A DNA stretch of 64,000 nucleotides from Meiothermus granaticius NBRC 107808 (lineage in GTDB: Bacteria; Deinococcota; Deinococci; Deinococcales; Thermaceae): positions 1 to 64,000 of the forward strand of contig NZ_QWLB01000012.1 of NCBI RefSeq assembly GCF_003574355.1. Reading direction: 5' to 3'. The position numbers and the translations under genes were made by a program. Numbering within the stretch: position 1 is the stretch's first letter; each line of letters starts with the position of its first letter. Positions 9,235-18,469 of this stretch are shown here, piece after piece. The notes under the pieces were generated by a model that did no database searches, was not told the origin of the DNA, and saw only the letters and a program-made list of their open reading frames with translations.

Positions 9235-9263
9235 AGTATAAGTTTTCGCCTCGCCCCTTGCAA
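9235..9263 (-). promoter_or_regulatory. Promoter of the acyl-CoA dehydrogenase-etfBA operon
   Basis: On the minus strand TTGCAA (9258-9263) and TATACT (9235-9240) are separated by exactly 17 bases, close to the sigma-A consensus. Transcription would begin near 9228, giving a leader of about 110 bases. The sequence CTTTGACCAAG just downstream is a partial inverted repeat and could be a TetR-type operator, but this is weak. Confidence 0.7.
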
Positions 9264-9349
9264 GGCGGCTTTCCTATCGTATCACCGCTTTCCCGGCGAA
9301 AAAGCGTTCTAAATGGTCTCGATCACAAAGCGGGGGGAGTCTGAGGGCA

Positions 9350-9355
9350 TAGAAT
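9350..9355 (+). promoter_or_regulatory. Likely -10 box of a leaderless old yellow enzyme transcript
   Basis: TAGAAT lies 7 bases before the ATG at 9363, with no Shine-Dalgarno between them. This is the arrangement expected for leaderless mRNAs. A matching -35 box is not obvious. Confidence 0.5.
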
Positions 9356-9362
9356 CCGCCCC

Positions 9363-10415
9363 ATGAGCTTGCTGTTTACTCCGCTGAAGCTGCGCTCCCT
9401 CGAGCTCAAGAACCGCATGGTAATGTCCCCAATGTGCCAGTATTCAGCCCAGGACGGCCTGGTGAAGGCCTGGCACCGGCTGCACTACCCCACCCGAGCC
9501 ATCGGCGGGGTCGGGGCGGTGCTGGTGGAGGCGACCGCGGTGGAAAGTCGGGGCCGGATCAGCCCGGATGACCTGGGCATTTGGTCGGATGCGCATCTGC
9601 CGGGTTTAGAGGCCCTGGCTCGAGATATTGCAGAGGCTGGAGCGGTGCCGGGGATTCAACTGGCCCACGCCGGGCGCAAGGCGGGGGTCTCGAGCCCCTG
9701 GAAGGGGGGGCAGCCCCTGCACCTATGGACCCCTGTGGCCCCGAGCCCCCTGCCCTTTTCCGAGGGCTGGGACACCCCCCGCGAGCTTGACTGGATCGGC
9801 TTGGAGCAGGTTCGTGAGGCCTTTGTGCAGGGCGCCAGGCGAGCGCTCAGGGCTGGGTTTCGGCTCCTCGAGCTGCACGCGGCGCACGGTTATCTGCTGC
9901 ACTCTTTTCTCTCCCCTCTAACCAATCAACGCTCCGATCAATATGGGGGAAGCCGCAAGAACCGGATGCGCTTTGTGCTCGAGGTGACCGCTGCGGTGCG
10001 GGAGGTGTGGCCTGCCGAACTGCCCCTGTGGGTACGGGTTTCGGCCTCGGACTGGGTGCAGGGGGGGTGGGACATCGAAGACACCGTAGCCCTGGCCGGT
10101 GAGCTGGCCGGGGGTGGGGTGGATTTGCTGGACTGTTCCTCCGGCGGGATTGCCCCAGGAATTCGAATTCCGGCTGCTCCAGGCTATCAGGTTCCCTTTG
10201 CGGCTCGAGTGCGCCAGGAGACCGGTCTTCCGACTGGAGCGGTGGGGCTGATCACCGACCCACTGCAGGCCGAGGAGATCCTGCAGCGGGGAGAGGCTGA
10301 GGTAGTTTTGTTGGGGCGGGTTTTGCTGCGGGATCCGTACTGGGGATACCGGGCGGCAAAAGCCCTAAACGCTGGGAAAGTCTGGCCCCCGCAGTATGAG
10401 CGAGCCCTGGTTTAG
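9363..10415 (+). CDS. Old yellow enzyme-type NADPH:flavin ene-reductase (YqjM class)
   Basis: FMN enzyme that reduces activated C=C bonds with NAD(P)H. The 350-residue protein carries the hallmarks of the thermophilic-like OYE class: PMCQYS with Cys25 and Tyr27 near the flavin, a histidine in the [10 protein letters not shown] segment, HAGRKA, and [19 protein letters not shown] followed by the [11 protein letters not shown] phosphate-binding region. Relatives in Thermus reduce enones and can also reduce chromate in vitro, so the natural substrate is unknown. It is monocistronic and divergent from the fatty-acid operon. Confidence 0.93.
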   Translation: MSLLFTPLKLRSLELKNRMVMSPMCQYSAQDGLVKAWHRLHYPTRAIGGVGAVLVEATAVESRGRISPDDLGIWSDAHLPGLEALARDIAEAGAVPGIQLAHAGRKAGVSSPWKGGQPLHLWTPVAPSPLPFSEGWDTPRELDWIGLEQVREAFVQGARRALRAGFRLLELHAAHGYLLHSFLSPLTNQRSDQYGGSRKNRMRFVLEVTAAVREVWPAELPLWVRVSASDWVQGGWDIEDTVALAGELAGGGVDLLDCSSGGIAPGIRIPAAPGYQVPFAARVRQETGLPTGAVGLITDPLQAEEILQRGEAEVVLLGRVLLRDPYWGYRAAKALNAGKVWPPQYERALV

Positions 10416-10429
10416 GGTAGGGGAAAGGG

Positions 10430-10963
10430 TTACCCGGCTTGCGAGGTGATGAAGGGGAGGTTTCGATCTAGCTGGGAGCGATCCAGGCCGTAGCCGTAGA
10501 CAAAGGCGTCCTCGATCTCGAAGCCCAGGTAGTGGATGGGCACCTCGATCTTGCGGCGGCTGGGTTTGGAGAGCAGGGCGGCGACCTTGAGCGAGGCAGG
10601 CAGACGGGCCTCGAGCATCCGCAGCAGGTAGTTGAGGGTGATACCGGTATCCACGATGTCCTCCACGATGAGGACGGGGCGGCCTGAGATGGGGTAGCGC
10701 AGATCCTTGATCAGCTCAACCTCGCCGCTGGATTTGGTGGCGTTGCCATAGGAGGAGACCGCCAGGAAGTCCATGGAGAGCGGCAGGTCTATGGAGCGCA
10801 CCAGGTCGGCCATGAAGATGAACGCCCCGTTCAAGACGCAGATCAGGTGCGGTTGTTGGTCTGCATAGTCACTTCTTATTTGCGCGCCGAGTTCGCGAAT
10901 GCGGGCTGCGATCTGCGCCTCGCTGAGTTGAACCGGGCCTTTCCCGGTCTGAAAGATGCTCAC
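10430..10963 (-). CDS. hpt: Hypoxanthine phosphoribosyltransferase
   Basis: Purine salvage enzyme joining hypoxanthine or guanine to PRPP. At 177 residues the length is standard. The PRPP loop VLIVEDIVDTGITLNYLL and the upstream CVLNGAFIFMADLVR segment are clear. The N-terminus (MSIFQTGKGPVQLSEAQIAARIREL) aligns well with the family from its first residue, split here as MSIFQTGKGPVQLSEAQ and IAARIREL. That means its first 95 bases really do overlap the upstream pseudouridine synthase gene in another frame. Confidence 0.95.
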   Translation of the reverse strand: MSIFQTGKGPVQLSEAQIAARIRELGAQIRSDYADQQPHLICVLNGAFIFMADLVRSIDLPLSMDFLAVSSYGNATKSSGEVELIKDLRYPISGRPVLIVEDIVDTGITLNYLLRMLEARLPASLKVAALLSKPSRRKIEVPIHYLGFEIEDAFVYGYGLDRSQLDRNLPFITSQAG

Positions 10964-11825
10964 GGGAAGATTTTACGCTACCCTGCTCCCCTCGAGGGGT
11001 CGGGTTGGATCCCCCGGTGTTTTGGCCATGGGCCGACCCTCCCCTCGGACTGGGGGCTGGGGGCCTGCTCGCCCGGGCTTTGGGCTTGGGGGAGTGTGGC
11101 CTGGCGGGGGCTTCCGGGTGCCTCAACCAGGCCACTGGGGCATTGGCCAAGAGGGCTTGTACCTCGCCCGGAGCGAGGTAACGCCACTCCCCCTCCTTCA
11201 GCTCCCCCAGCTCCACCGGACCCACCGCCAGGCGCACCAAGCGGAGTACCGGGTGGCCGATTCGGCCCAACATGCGCCGCACCTCGCGCTTTCGCCCCTC
11301 GGTGAGCACCAGCAGAACCCCCTCCTTGGTGGGGCGGGCCTCGAGGGCTCTGGCCAGCCCATCCCCCAGCAGCACGCCCTGCTCGAGCTGCCGGCACTCC
11401 TCCCGAGAGAGTCGCCCCCGTTTGCTCCAGGCGCGATAGAGCTTGGGAACCGCGTTTTTGGGATGGCTGAGGAAGTGGGTGAGCTCGCCGTCGGTGGTCA
11501 GAAGCAAAAGCCCTTCGGTATCCTTGTCGAGCCGCCCCACCGAGTGCAGGCCGGGATGCTCGGGAACCAGCTCGTAGACCAGCCGCTCGGCGTGGGCATC
11601 CTCGTGGGTGGTGGTGTAGCCCTTGGGTTTGTTCAGGGCGATGGTTACGGTTTTTTGGGGCAGCCGTACCCGTTCCCCGTCGAGCCGCACCACGTCGTCC
11701 TGGCCTACCGTGGCCCCGATCTCCACGATCTGCCCATTAACCGAAACCCGTCCAGCCCGGATGAGCGCTTCCGCCTTGCGGCGGCTGGCCACACCGGCTC
11801 GGGCGAGGTACTGCTGGAGTCGCAT
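10869..11825 (-). CDS. RsuA/RluB-family pseudouridine synthase with basic disordered tail
   Basis: Modifies uridine to pseudouridine in rRNA (16S or 23S; the target base cannot be told from sequence). An N-terminal S4 domain (MRLQQYLARAGVASRRKAE) is followed by the catalytic domain with VGRLDKDTEGLLLLTTDGEL containing the nucleophilic Asp. The enzyme core ends near residue 235. The last 80 or so residues are a Pro/Ser/Arg/Lys-rich tail of low complexity, whose final 95 bases overlap the start of hpt in a different frame. The tail may bind RNA or may be a read-through extension. Confidence 0.9.
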   Translation of the reverse strand: MRLQQYLARAGVASRRKAEALIRAGRVSVNGQIVEIGATVGQDDVVRLDGERVRLPQKTVTIALNKPKGYTTTHEDAHAERLVYELVPEHPGLHSVGRLDKDTEGLLLLTTDGELTHFLSHPKNAVPKLYRAWSKRGRLSREECRQLEQGVLLGDGLARALEARPTKEGVLLVLTEGRKREVRRMLGRIGHPVLRLVRLAVGPVELGELKEGEWRYLAPGEVQALLANAPVAWLRHPEAPARPHSPKPKARASRPPAPSPRGGSAHGQNTGGSNPTPRGEQGSVKSSREHLSDRERPGSTQRGADRSPHSRTRRANKK

Positions 11826-11857
11826 GGCTCCCAGTCTACGCCACCCAGCCAGGGGGC

Positions 11858-14557
11858 CTAAGCCTGGGGGCTGGAAGCGGCCAGCGGCAGCCTTACCACC
11901 GCGGTAGTGCCCTGACCCAACGCGCTCTCGAGCCAGATGCTTCCGCTGTGCTGCTCGACGATCCAGCGGGCGATGGAGAGGCCTAATCCGGTACCCCCAG
12001 GGTCACGGCCTGGGGTGCGGGCGTGATCGGCACGGTAAAAACGCTCAAACACTCGAGGCAGGTCGTGAGGGGCGATGCCGATGCCGTTGTCCTCCACCCG
12101 GACCTCTGCGGCTCCTTTTTGCAGGGCACAGCTCAGCCGCACGTGACCGGGGAGCGGAGTGTATTTGAGGGCGTTGTCTAGCAAGATCAGGAACAGCTCC
12201 TTAAGGCGATCGGGGTCGCCCTGGACATGTGCGCGCTCCAGGCTCCCTAGTTCGAGGGTGTGCCCTCGAGCCAACCCTTGCGCGCTGGAAAAGACCTCAC
12301 GCAACACCTCCTCGAGCTGCAGCAGCTCCTGTCGCACCCGAGCCCCCGCGTCGCCCCGGGCCAGGGCCAGCAGGTCGTTGACCAAGCGGGCCAGCCGCCC
12401 GGCTTCGCGGGCAGCCTCGGCGATGGCCTCCTCCCGATCCTCCACGCTCATGTCTTTGAAGCGCTCGAGCAGGTCCAGGTTGCCCTGGATGGCAGTGAGG
12501 GGGGCCCGCAGCTCATGGGCGGCGTCGGCCACAAAACGCTTCTGGCCCTCTGAAAGCTCGCGGTAGCGCTGCTCGCTCTGGCGGAGGGCGGTCTCGGCCT
12601 GGGCCCGCTCGAGGGCGGCCCAGGTGCGCTCCGCGGTCTCTTCGACCAGGGTGATCTCGCTCTGGCTCCAGTTCCGAGGCTGCGCGCTGTGTACGGCCAG
12701 CCCCGCCACCAGGCGACCCCCCTTGACCAGGGGCACCCCGATATAGGCCCGAATCTCAGCCGCAGCATAGGTCTGCTGCTCCTCCGGCGACCGCTGCGCC
12801 TCGGCGGTCACATCGGCCAAAACGGCGGTACGCCCAGAGCGGTATTCATCCAGGAGCCACTGGCCAAACGAAGCGACCGGATAGCGCCCCGCCAGGGAAC
12901 CTCCCCCTTTGGACCAATCGTGCCCGACTATATACTCCTCGCCCCGCACCTCGAAGTAGACCACGCGATCCACCTGAAGGTGTTGGCCAAGCTGTCGGGC
13001 GGCTTCGATCTGAATTGCCGCTGGATCGGTCAGCGGGCGCACCGCGTCGGAGAGTTGTACCAAGTAGGCCTGCCGAGCCTCAGCCTCGAGCTGTGCGGTG
13101 ACATCGGTGTTGGTGCCGAACCACCGTCGGAGCCGCCCGTTGGCATCTTTGAAGGGGGCAATGCGGGTCAGGAAGGGCCGGAATACCCCATCGGCTCCGC
13201 GCAGCGGGAAGGTCATATCGAAGGGCTCCCCATTTTCTAAAGAGGCTTTCCAGCGCTCGAGCACCTGAGGCAACACCTCAGGGTGGTGAACCCTTTGCCA
13301 CCCCCACCCCGCGACCTCCTCAAAGGTGGTACCGGTGTACTCGTACCAGCGCTGGTTGTACCAGAAGACAGACCCATGCTCATCCGCCATCCAGGCCAGC
13401 TGGGGAATGGTCTCGGCGAGCTGGCGGAAGCGCGCCTCGCTCTCTCGCAATTCCTGCTCGTTCTGCTTTCGCTCGGTGATGTCCAGGTCGAGCCCCAGCA
13501 GTCGCAGCACCGCGCCGTTTTGGCCTCGGTAGACTTGGGCCCGGCTCTCGATCCAGCGTACCCCGCCGCCGGGCAAGGCCACGCGGTACTCAAAGGTAGG
13601 CGGACGGTCTGCGGTCCCACTTCCGCGTATCAGCGCCTCGACCCGGGCCCGGTCCTCGGGGTGGACGCACTCGAGAAACGCCTCGATCCCCCCCCGGAAA
13701 GTTCCGGGCTCCAGCCCCAACAGCCGTTCAAACTCGGGCGACCAGCGATGCCGGTCGTGCTGGGCGTCCCACTCCCACCAGCCCATCCGAGCTGCACCCA
13801 GGGCCAGCTCGAGCCGGTCCTGCTCCTCTTCGAGGTGGCCGATGGTGGCCTGCAGCGTAGAGGCCAGCAGGCCCAGCTCGTCCTGCGAGAGGCCTTGATT
13901 TCCGGGCCTGTGTCGGGTGACTCGAGCGATCTCCCGTGCGCGGGCAGCCAGGCGGGTCAAAGGGCGCAAACTGGGGCCGGTCAAGAGCGAACCCAGGAGC
14001 ATGACCAGCAGGGTTCCCAGGGCGGCCAGGCCCAAGAAATTACGCCAGGCCACTCCTAGAGCCCGATCGGTGGGGTAGAGCGAGACCACTACCTGGAGCA
14101 GCCGCCCGTCGGGCAAGCGCTGGGTATAGCTGCGCCAGCGGCTGCCTTCGGCTACCGTGAGCCCAAACCCGATCTCGGCGCTCTGGGATGAGTCGGAGAA
14201 GACGGGATTGATTGGGGGGAGCCAGTGGATCCAGTGGGCATAAGCCGGTACCCCCTTGCTGAGGGCGGGCAAGGGGGGTATGGACGGGGCCTGAGGATCG
14301 CCCACCGCGTCCAACCGCTCCCCCTCTGGGCTGAAGAGCCGCAGCGCCACGGGGGAACCGATGCGGGGGGGCTCGAGGGGGATTCCACTGGCGAGGTGGG
14401 CCGCGTTTTGACGCACGAAGAGCTGCAACAGCTCATCAAGGTTGCGATAGGCCGCTCGCTCGTAAAACCCATATCCTACCAGCAAGGCCAGCACCAGGGC
14501 CAGGCTGGCCAAGAGACCATAGATAAGCGCGAGGCGCAGACGTAGGGCCACATTCAC
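11858..14557 (-). CDS. Membrane-bound sensor histidine kinase with HAMP, two PAS and GAF domains
   Basis: An 899-residue sensor. One membrane helix near residues 8-30, a periplasmic sensor region of about 130 residues and a second helix (about 168-190) precede a HAMP linker. Two PAS domains follow (about 250-365, ending DLDITERKQ, and 370-495), then a GAF domain (about 505-650). The HisKA box is HELRAPLTAIQGN with the phospho-accepting His681, and the HATPase domain has DNALKYTP, VEDNGIGIA and GGTGLGLSIARWIVEQH. No response regulator gene lies beside it. The start is GTG at 14557, or the next in-frame GTG at 14551, which has a better spaced GGGGAG. Confidence 0.93.
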   Translation of the reverse strand: MNVALRLRLALIYGLLASLALVLALLVGYGFYERAAYRNLDELLQLFVRQNAAHLASGIPLEPPRIGSPVALRLFSPEGERLDAVGDPQAPSIPPLPALSKGVPAYAHWIHWLPPINPVFSDSSQSAEIGFGLTVAEGSRWRSYTQRLPDGRLLQVVVSLYPTDRALGVAWRNFLGLAALGTLLVMLLGSLLTGPSLRPLTRLAARAREIARVTRHRPGNQGLSQDELGLLASTLQATIGHLEEEQDRLELALGAARMGWWEWDAQHDRHRWSPEFERLLGLEPGTFRGGIEAFLECVHPEDRARVEALIRGSGTADRPPTFEYRVALPGGGVRWIESRAQVYRGQNGAVLRLLGLDLDITERKQNEQELRESEARFRQLAETIPQLAWMADEHGSVFWYNQRWYEYTGTTFEEVAGWGWQRVHHPEVLPQVLERWKASLENGEPFDMTFPLRGADGVFRPFLTRIAPFKDANGRLRRWFGTNTDVTAQLEAEARQAYLVQLSDAVRPLTDPAAIQIEAARQLGQHLQVDRVVYFEVRGEEYIVGHDWSKGGGSLAGRYPVASFGQWLLDEYRSGRTAVLADVTAEAQRSPEEQQTYAAAEIRAYIGVPLVKGGRLVAGLAVHSAQPRNWSQSEITLVEETAERTWAALERAQAETALRQSEQRYRELSEGQKRFVADAAHELRAPLTAIQGNLDLLERFKDMSVEDREEAIAEAAREAGRLARLVNDLLALARGDAGARVRQELLQLEEVLREVFSSAQGLARGHTLELGSLERAHVQGDPDRLKELFLILLDNALKYTPLPGHVRLSCALQKGAAEVRVEDNGIGIAPHDLPRVFERFYRADHARTPGRDPGGTGLGLSIARWIVEQHSGSIWLESALGQGTTAVVRLPLAASSPQA

Positions 14558-14815
14558 TCCCCAGGCTCATGCCCCCAAGCCCGGTCCAAGGCCCATCGAG
14601 GGGGCCATTTGCCCGAAATTCGACCGCGGTTTAGGGGCAAGGCCACCGCTGTGACCGGATCCAATGCCCGTAAGGTGCGCAGTGCCTGGCTCAGACTCAA
14701 CCCTCCCCCTGCCTTCCATCATGGCGGTTGGGCCTCCCCGTGTTGTTGCCTGGCTCATAGTTTGAACCCAGGCCACCCCAAGGAGACCGGAGGGCTGAAC
14801 TCCCTGGTAGCCTGT
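14558..14815. other. Intergenic region, 258 bases, nothing recognised
   Basis: Between phosphoglucomutase and the histidine kinase genes. I see no convincing promoter, terminator, tRNA or small gene here. Short frames in it show no family features. Confidence 0.5.
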
Positions 14816-16456
14816 CTAAACGCCTGCGGCGTGGAAGGCTGCGCTTACGACCTGCTGGGCCTCGAGCAAGACCTGCTCGAGGTGGGCCGGCCCCTTGAAG
14901 CTCTCGGCGTAGATTTTGTACACATCCTCGGTGCCGCTAGGCCGGGCGGCAAACCAGGCGTTTTCGGTACTCACCTTGAGCCCGCCGATAGGCTCGTCGT
15001 TCCCCGGTGCCCGGGTCAGCTTGGCGATGATCGGCTCGCCGGCCAGCTCGGTCGCCTGCACGCTCTCCGGGTTGAGGTTGGCCAGAACCTTTTTCTGCGC
15101 GGGGTTAGCCGGGGCATCCATGCGGCTGTAGGCACTCGAGCCAAAGCGGGCCTCGAGCGCACGGTAGTGCTGGCTGGGGCTCTTGCCGGTTTTGGCTAGG
15201 ATTTCCGCGGCCAGTAGCCCCAGGATGATTCCATCTTTATCGGTGCTCCAGGCCGAGCCGTCCATCCGCAGGAAGCTGGCCCCCGCGCTCTCTTCCCCTC
15301 CAAACCCTAAGCTGCCGTCCAGGAGCCCTTCCACAAAATACTTGAACCCTACCGGCACCTCGACCAACCGCCTACCCAGGCTGTGGGTGACTCGGTCAAT
15401 CATGCTGCTGGAGACCAAGGTTTTACCTACGCCGGTGGTCTGTGGCCACTGGGGGCGGTGTTGAAAGAGATAATGAACGCACACCGCCAGATAGTGATTG
15501 GGGTTCATGAGCCCCTCTGGGGTGACGATGCCATGCCGGTCCGCATCGGGGTCGTTGCCCACCGCCACATCAAAGCGGTCCTTGAGCCCAATCAGCGAGG
15601 CCATGGCGTAGGGAGAGGAGCAGTCCATGCGGATTTTGCCGTCTTTATCCACGGTCATGAAAGCAAAGCTGGGATCTATGCGGGTATTGACCACGCTGAG
15701 GTCTAGCCCGTAGTGCTCAGCGATCTGCTGCCAAACCGCTAGCGAACTGCCCCCCAAAGGGTCTACCCCGAGCTTCACCGTCCCTTTGATCGCCTCCAGA
15801 TCCACGATCTGCTCGAGCCCCTGCACATAGGGGGAGACGAAATCAAAGGCCTCGGCACGGCCCAGGGCCTTTGCCAGCGAGAGCCGCTTGACCGCCCCCA
15901 ACCCCTCGGCGAGCAGGGTGTTGGCCCGCTCCTGGATGGCCTTGGTGACCCTGGTATCGGCGGGGCCTCCGCTGGGGGGGTTGTACTTGAAGCCGCCATC
16001 GGCTGGGGGGTTGTGGCTGGGGGTGATGACGATTCCATCGGCCAGCCCGTCGCGGCGGCCCCGGTTGTGGCTGAGGATGGCGTGGGAGATCAGCGGGGTA
16101 GGGGTGTAGCCCCGCCCAGACTGATAGCACACCCTGACCCCGTTGGCCACCAGAACCTCGAGGGCCGTACCCCAGGCGGCTTCGGAGAGGGCGTGGGTAT
16201 CCATGCCGAGGTAGAGCGGTCCGCTGATGCCCTGGGCCGCGCGATACTCGGCCACTGCCTGTGAGATCGCCAGAATGTGGGCCTCATTGAATGTACCGTT
16301 CAAGGAGGTGCCCCGGTGCCCGCTGGTACCAAAGGCCACCTGCTGGCCGGGATCGGTGGGGTCGGGGTGCAGGGAGTAGTAGGCGCTGATCAGGCGGGGG
16401 ATGTTGCTCAAGATTTCCTGGGGGGCAGGCTGGCCAGCAAGAGGGCTCAAAGACAT
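14816..16456 (-). CDS. pgm: Phosphoglucomutase (alpha-D-glucose phosphate-specific)
   Basis: Interconverts glucose-1-phosphate and glucose-6-phosphate for glycogen, trehalose and cell-surface sugar metabolism. The 546-residue protein matches the bacterial Pgm type: [14 protein letters not shown] at the N-terminus, the phosphoserine loop ITPSHNPP, the Mg-binding DPDADRHG, the sugar-binding [11 protein letters not shown] and the C-terminal phosphate-binding [19 protein letters not shown] precedes the ATG. A good promoter lies upstream (16475-16503). Confidence 0.96.
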   Translation of the reverse strand: MSLSPLAGQPAPQEILSNIPRLISAYYSLHPDPTDPGQQVAFGTSGHRGTSLNGTFNEAHILAISQAVAEYRAAQGISGPLYLGMDTHALSEAAWGTALEVLVANGVRVCYQSGRGYTPTPLISHAILSHNRGRRDGLADGIVITPSHNPPADGGFKYNPPSGGPADTRVTKAIQERANTLLAEGLGAVKRLSLAKALGRAEAFDFVSPYVQGLEQIVDLEAIKGTVKLGVDPLGGSSLAVWQQIAEHYGLDLSVVNTRIDPSFAFMTVDKDGKIRMDCSSPYAMASLIGLKDRFDVAVGNDPDADRHGIVTPEGLMNPNHYLAVCVHYLFQHRPQWPQTTGVGKTLVSSSMIDRVTHSLGRRLVEVPVGFKYFVEGLLDGSLGFGGEESAGASFLRMDGSAWSTDKDGIILGLLAAEILAKTGKSPSQHYRALEARFGSSAYSRMDAPANPAQKKVLANLNPESVQATELAGEPIIAKLTRAPGNDEPIGGLKVSTENAWFAARPSGTEDVYKIYAESFKGPAHLEQVLLEAQQVVSAAFHAAGV

Positions 16457-16474
16457 AAGGACTCCTTTGGTAGG

Positions 16475-16503
16475 AGTCTACTTAACCCGCTGGTGGGGAG
16501 CAA
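16475..16503 (-). promoter_or_regulatory. Promoter of pgm
   Basis: TTGCTC (16498-16503) and TAGACT (16475-16480) on the minus strand are 17 bases apart. The -10 lies about 20 bases before the pgm ATG, leaving a very short leader that carries the AAGGAGT box. Confidence 0.6.
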
Positions 16504-16531
16504 CGCAGGGGAATCTGTGAGGATAAGGGGG

Positions 16532-17239
16532 TTAGCCTTGGCTTGACGGCCCCGGTAGGGTTTTGGCCAGCCAGTCCCGCACCTCGGTCGCTACCTGCTC
16601 GGCCTGGGTGTCCAGCAGCAGATCGTGCTCGCTGTCATAGACCCGATATTCCTTCTGGGCGCTGCCCAGCAGGTCGTAGTAGTGCCGCACCGCCCTGGCG
16701 GGGATGGTGGAGTCATGGGCAGCCTGCGCGACCAGGGCAGGGGCTTTGATTTTGGGCAACAGGGCTGGGATTTGCCGCTGGAGCTTGACCATCTCGGCCA
16801 GGGCAACGGTGGGAAAGCGGGGGTAGTTGGGGCTTTGCTTGCGCTGATCTGGGTCGCGGACCGAGGCCGTGCCTCCGGCCCAGGGCATTAGCCAGTGGAT
16901 GTAGGGGGCCAGGTAGGCTGCTGGGTTCACAAAGCCTAAGGCCGGAACCAGGGCTACGAGGGCAGCGCATGGGTACTCCGCGGCCAGCTTGGCCCCCAGC
17001 AAGCCACCCATAGAGAGGCTCACGATGCCGCGGGGCTCCGGCAGGGAGAGATAGGCCTCTCGAGCCACCCGCTCCCAATCCTGCCACCGCACGCCGATGA
17101 GGTCCTCGGGCTTGGTGCCGTGACCGGGAAGGGCGGGTTGGGCTAGGGTGTAGCCGGCGGCCCGCAGCACCTCCGGTAGGGGCCCCATGGTCAAGATGGG
17201 GTGGGAGGTGAAGCCGTGAAGGATCAGAACACTGGGCAT
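16532..17239 (-). CDS. Alpha/beta-hydrolase, carboxylesterase (Est30-like)
   Basis: A 235-residue cytoplasmic serine hydrolase. The N-terminus PSVLILHGFTSHP gives the oxyanion-hole HGF motif, and the nucleophile elbow is SLSMGG. The acid is in QAAHDSTIP and the catalytic histidine in DSEHDLLLD. Size and motif spacing resemble the thermostable Est30-type carboxylesterases that act on short-chain esters, or monoacylglycerol lipases. The natural substrate is unknown. It lies between pgm and ubiX without clear functional ties. Confidence 0.88.
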   Translation of the reverse strand: MPSVLILHGFTSHPILTMGPLPEVLRAAGYTLAQPALPGHGTKPEDLIGVRWQDWERVAREAYLSLPEPRGIVSLSMGGLLGAKLAAEYPCAALVALVPALGFVNPAAYLAPYIHWLMPWAGGTASVRDPDQRKQSPNYPRFPTVALAEMVKLQRQIPALLPKIKAPALVAQAAHDSTIPARAVRHYYDLLGSAQKEYRVYDSEHDLLLDTQAEQVATEVRDWLAKTLPGPSSQG

Positions 17240-17316
17240 GGTGGTTGAGGGTAGTGTACATCGCCTGAGCGGCCAAATGCGGCCCCCGGCCCGGTTCTTC
17301 CGGTAAACTCAGGCCT

Positions 17317-17904
17317 GTGAGCACACCCAAGCGCTTGGTGGTAGGCCTTTCGGGAGCCTCGGGGATGCCCTATGCCCTGGATCTGCTACGGACTCTGGCC
17401 CAGATCCCCACGGTAGAGAGCCATCTGATCATGACCCAAGGGGCCAAACGGGTACTGGTAGAAGAAGCCGGGCTCAGCGTAGAGGAGGCGGAAGCCCTGG
17501 CCCATGTGGTGCACCGCAGCAGTGATCTGGGCGCCGCGGTGGCCTCTGGTTCGTTTCGCACCTTGGGGATGGTGGTGGTGCCCTGCAGTGCTACCTCTTT
17601 GTCCAAGATTGCGTATGGACTGGCCGATAACCTCCTGACCCGCGCGGCCTATGTCACCCTCAAGGAACGCCGCCCCTTGGTGCTGGTGCCGCGGGAGGCT
17701 CCGCTGCCCCTGCCGAGCCTCGAGGCCATGCTCAGAGCGGCCCAGGCTGGGGCCACCATTCTTCCGGCCAGCCCCGGTTTTTATCACAAACCGACCTCCA
17801 TAGAGGATCTGCTGGGGTTTCTCACCCAACGCATTCTGGATTTGTTCGGCCTGGAGTTCCCTCGAGCCCCCCGCTGGAAAGAGGATCCCACCGGGTTATC
17901 CTGA
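17317..17904 (+). CDS. ubiX: Flavin prenyltransferase UbiX
   Basis: Prenylates FMN to prFMN, the cofactor for UbiD-type decarboxylases. The 195-residue protein shows VGLSGASGMPYALDLLRTL at the N-terminus and PCSATSLSKIAYGLADNLL plus LVPREAPLP, the usual FMN and dimethylallyl phosphate sites. It begins with GTG, 7 bases after a TAAACT box, so it is probably leaderless. No ubiD is present in the window, so the client enzyme is encoded elsewhere. Confidence 0.94.
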   Translation: MSTPKRLVVGLSGASGMPYALDLLRTLAQIPTVESHLIMTQGAKRVLVEEAGLSVEEAEALAHVVHRSSDLGAAVASGSFRTLGMVVVPCSATSLSKIAYGLADNLLTRAAYVTLKERRPLVLVPREAPLPLPSLEAMLRAAQAGATILPASPGFYHKPTSIEDLLGFLTQRILDLFGLEFPRAPRWKEDPTGLS

Positions 17905-17910
17905 CCGAAA

Positions 17911-17941
17911 GACAAAAACGCGGGGAATGGCCTCCCCGCGT
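17911..17941 (-). terminator. Intrinsic terminator of the OmpH-like gene pair
   Basis: Stem ACGCGGGGA / TCCCCGCGT (17918-17926 and 17933-17941) with a 6-base loop. Read on the minus strand it is followed by a run of T (17914-17918 as A on plus), just past the stop of the gene at 17958. Confidence 0.8.
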
Positions 17942-17957
17942 AAAGGTCTAATCCGGG

Positions 17958-18449
17958 TTATTTGGGTAGCGCTTTGATCACGGCCTCGGTAAGGTCCAGG
18001 CTCTCATCCGCATAGACCACCAGCCCGCTGCTGGCCGCAACCTTTTTGTCAAAGATCATGGCAAAGCCCTGCTGTTGAGCCACCGTGCTTATCACTTTAT
18101 CAATCGCTTCGGTGATGGGCTTGAGGGCAGCTTGAGACTTGTCCTGCCACTTCTTCGCGGCCTCCTGATAGGCCTTGAGCATCACCTGGTAGTCCTGTTG
18201 ATCTTTAGCGGTGGCGCTGCCGGATTGGATCTTGGCCTGGAGGGGGGTGAGCTTGTCCTGAAGGGGCTTCAGCTCATTTTGCGCTTGGGTTTGGATGTCC
18301 TTGATGTTTTTATAGGTTGGGTAGGCCTGTACCACCTTTTCGGCATCAATATAGCCAATCTTGGTCGGAACGGCCTTGTTTTGGGCGACGAGCGAGCCGC
18401 CGAGCAACAGGCCGGCGAGAACGGGTACAAAGAACCAACTGCGTTTCAT
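17958..18449 (-). CDS. OmpH/Skp-family periplasmic chaperone-like protein (copy 2)
   Basis: A 163-residue exported protein with a cleavable signal (MKRSWFFVPVLAGLLLGGSLVAQ) written here as MKRSWFFVPVLAGLLLG then GSLVAQ. After it comes the OmpH opening IGYIDAEKVVQAYPTYK, a long charged coiled coil (about residues 45-115), and a C-terminal beta strand segment GFAMIFDKK and VVYADESLDLTEAVIK. Skp-type proteins hold unfolded outer-membrane proteins in the periplasm. It lies 20 bases after a close paralogue and ends before a strong terminator. Confidence 0.88.
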   Translation of the reverse strand: MKRSWFFVPVLAGLLLGGSLVAQNKAVPTKIGYIDAEKVVQAYPTYKNIKDIQTQAQNELKPLQDKLTPLQAKIQSGSATAKDQQDYQVMLKAYQEAAKKWQDKSQAALKPITEAIDKVISTVAQQQGFAMIFDKKVAASSGLVVYADESLDLTEAVIKALPK

Positions 18450-18469
18450 GCATCACTCCTTACGTGGGC

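Noticed and set aside
16455-16480. Possible hairpin in the pgm leader hiding the ribosome site (GACTCC/GGAGTC)
   Set aside because: The upstream arm lies in the -10 box, so it would probably not be transcribed.
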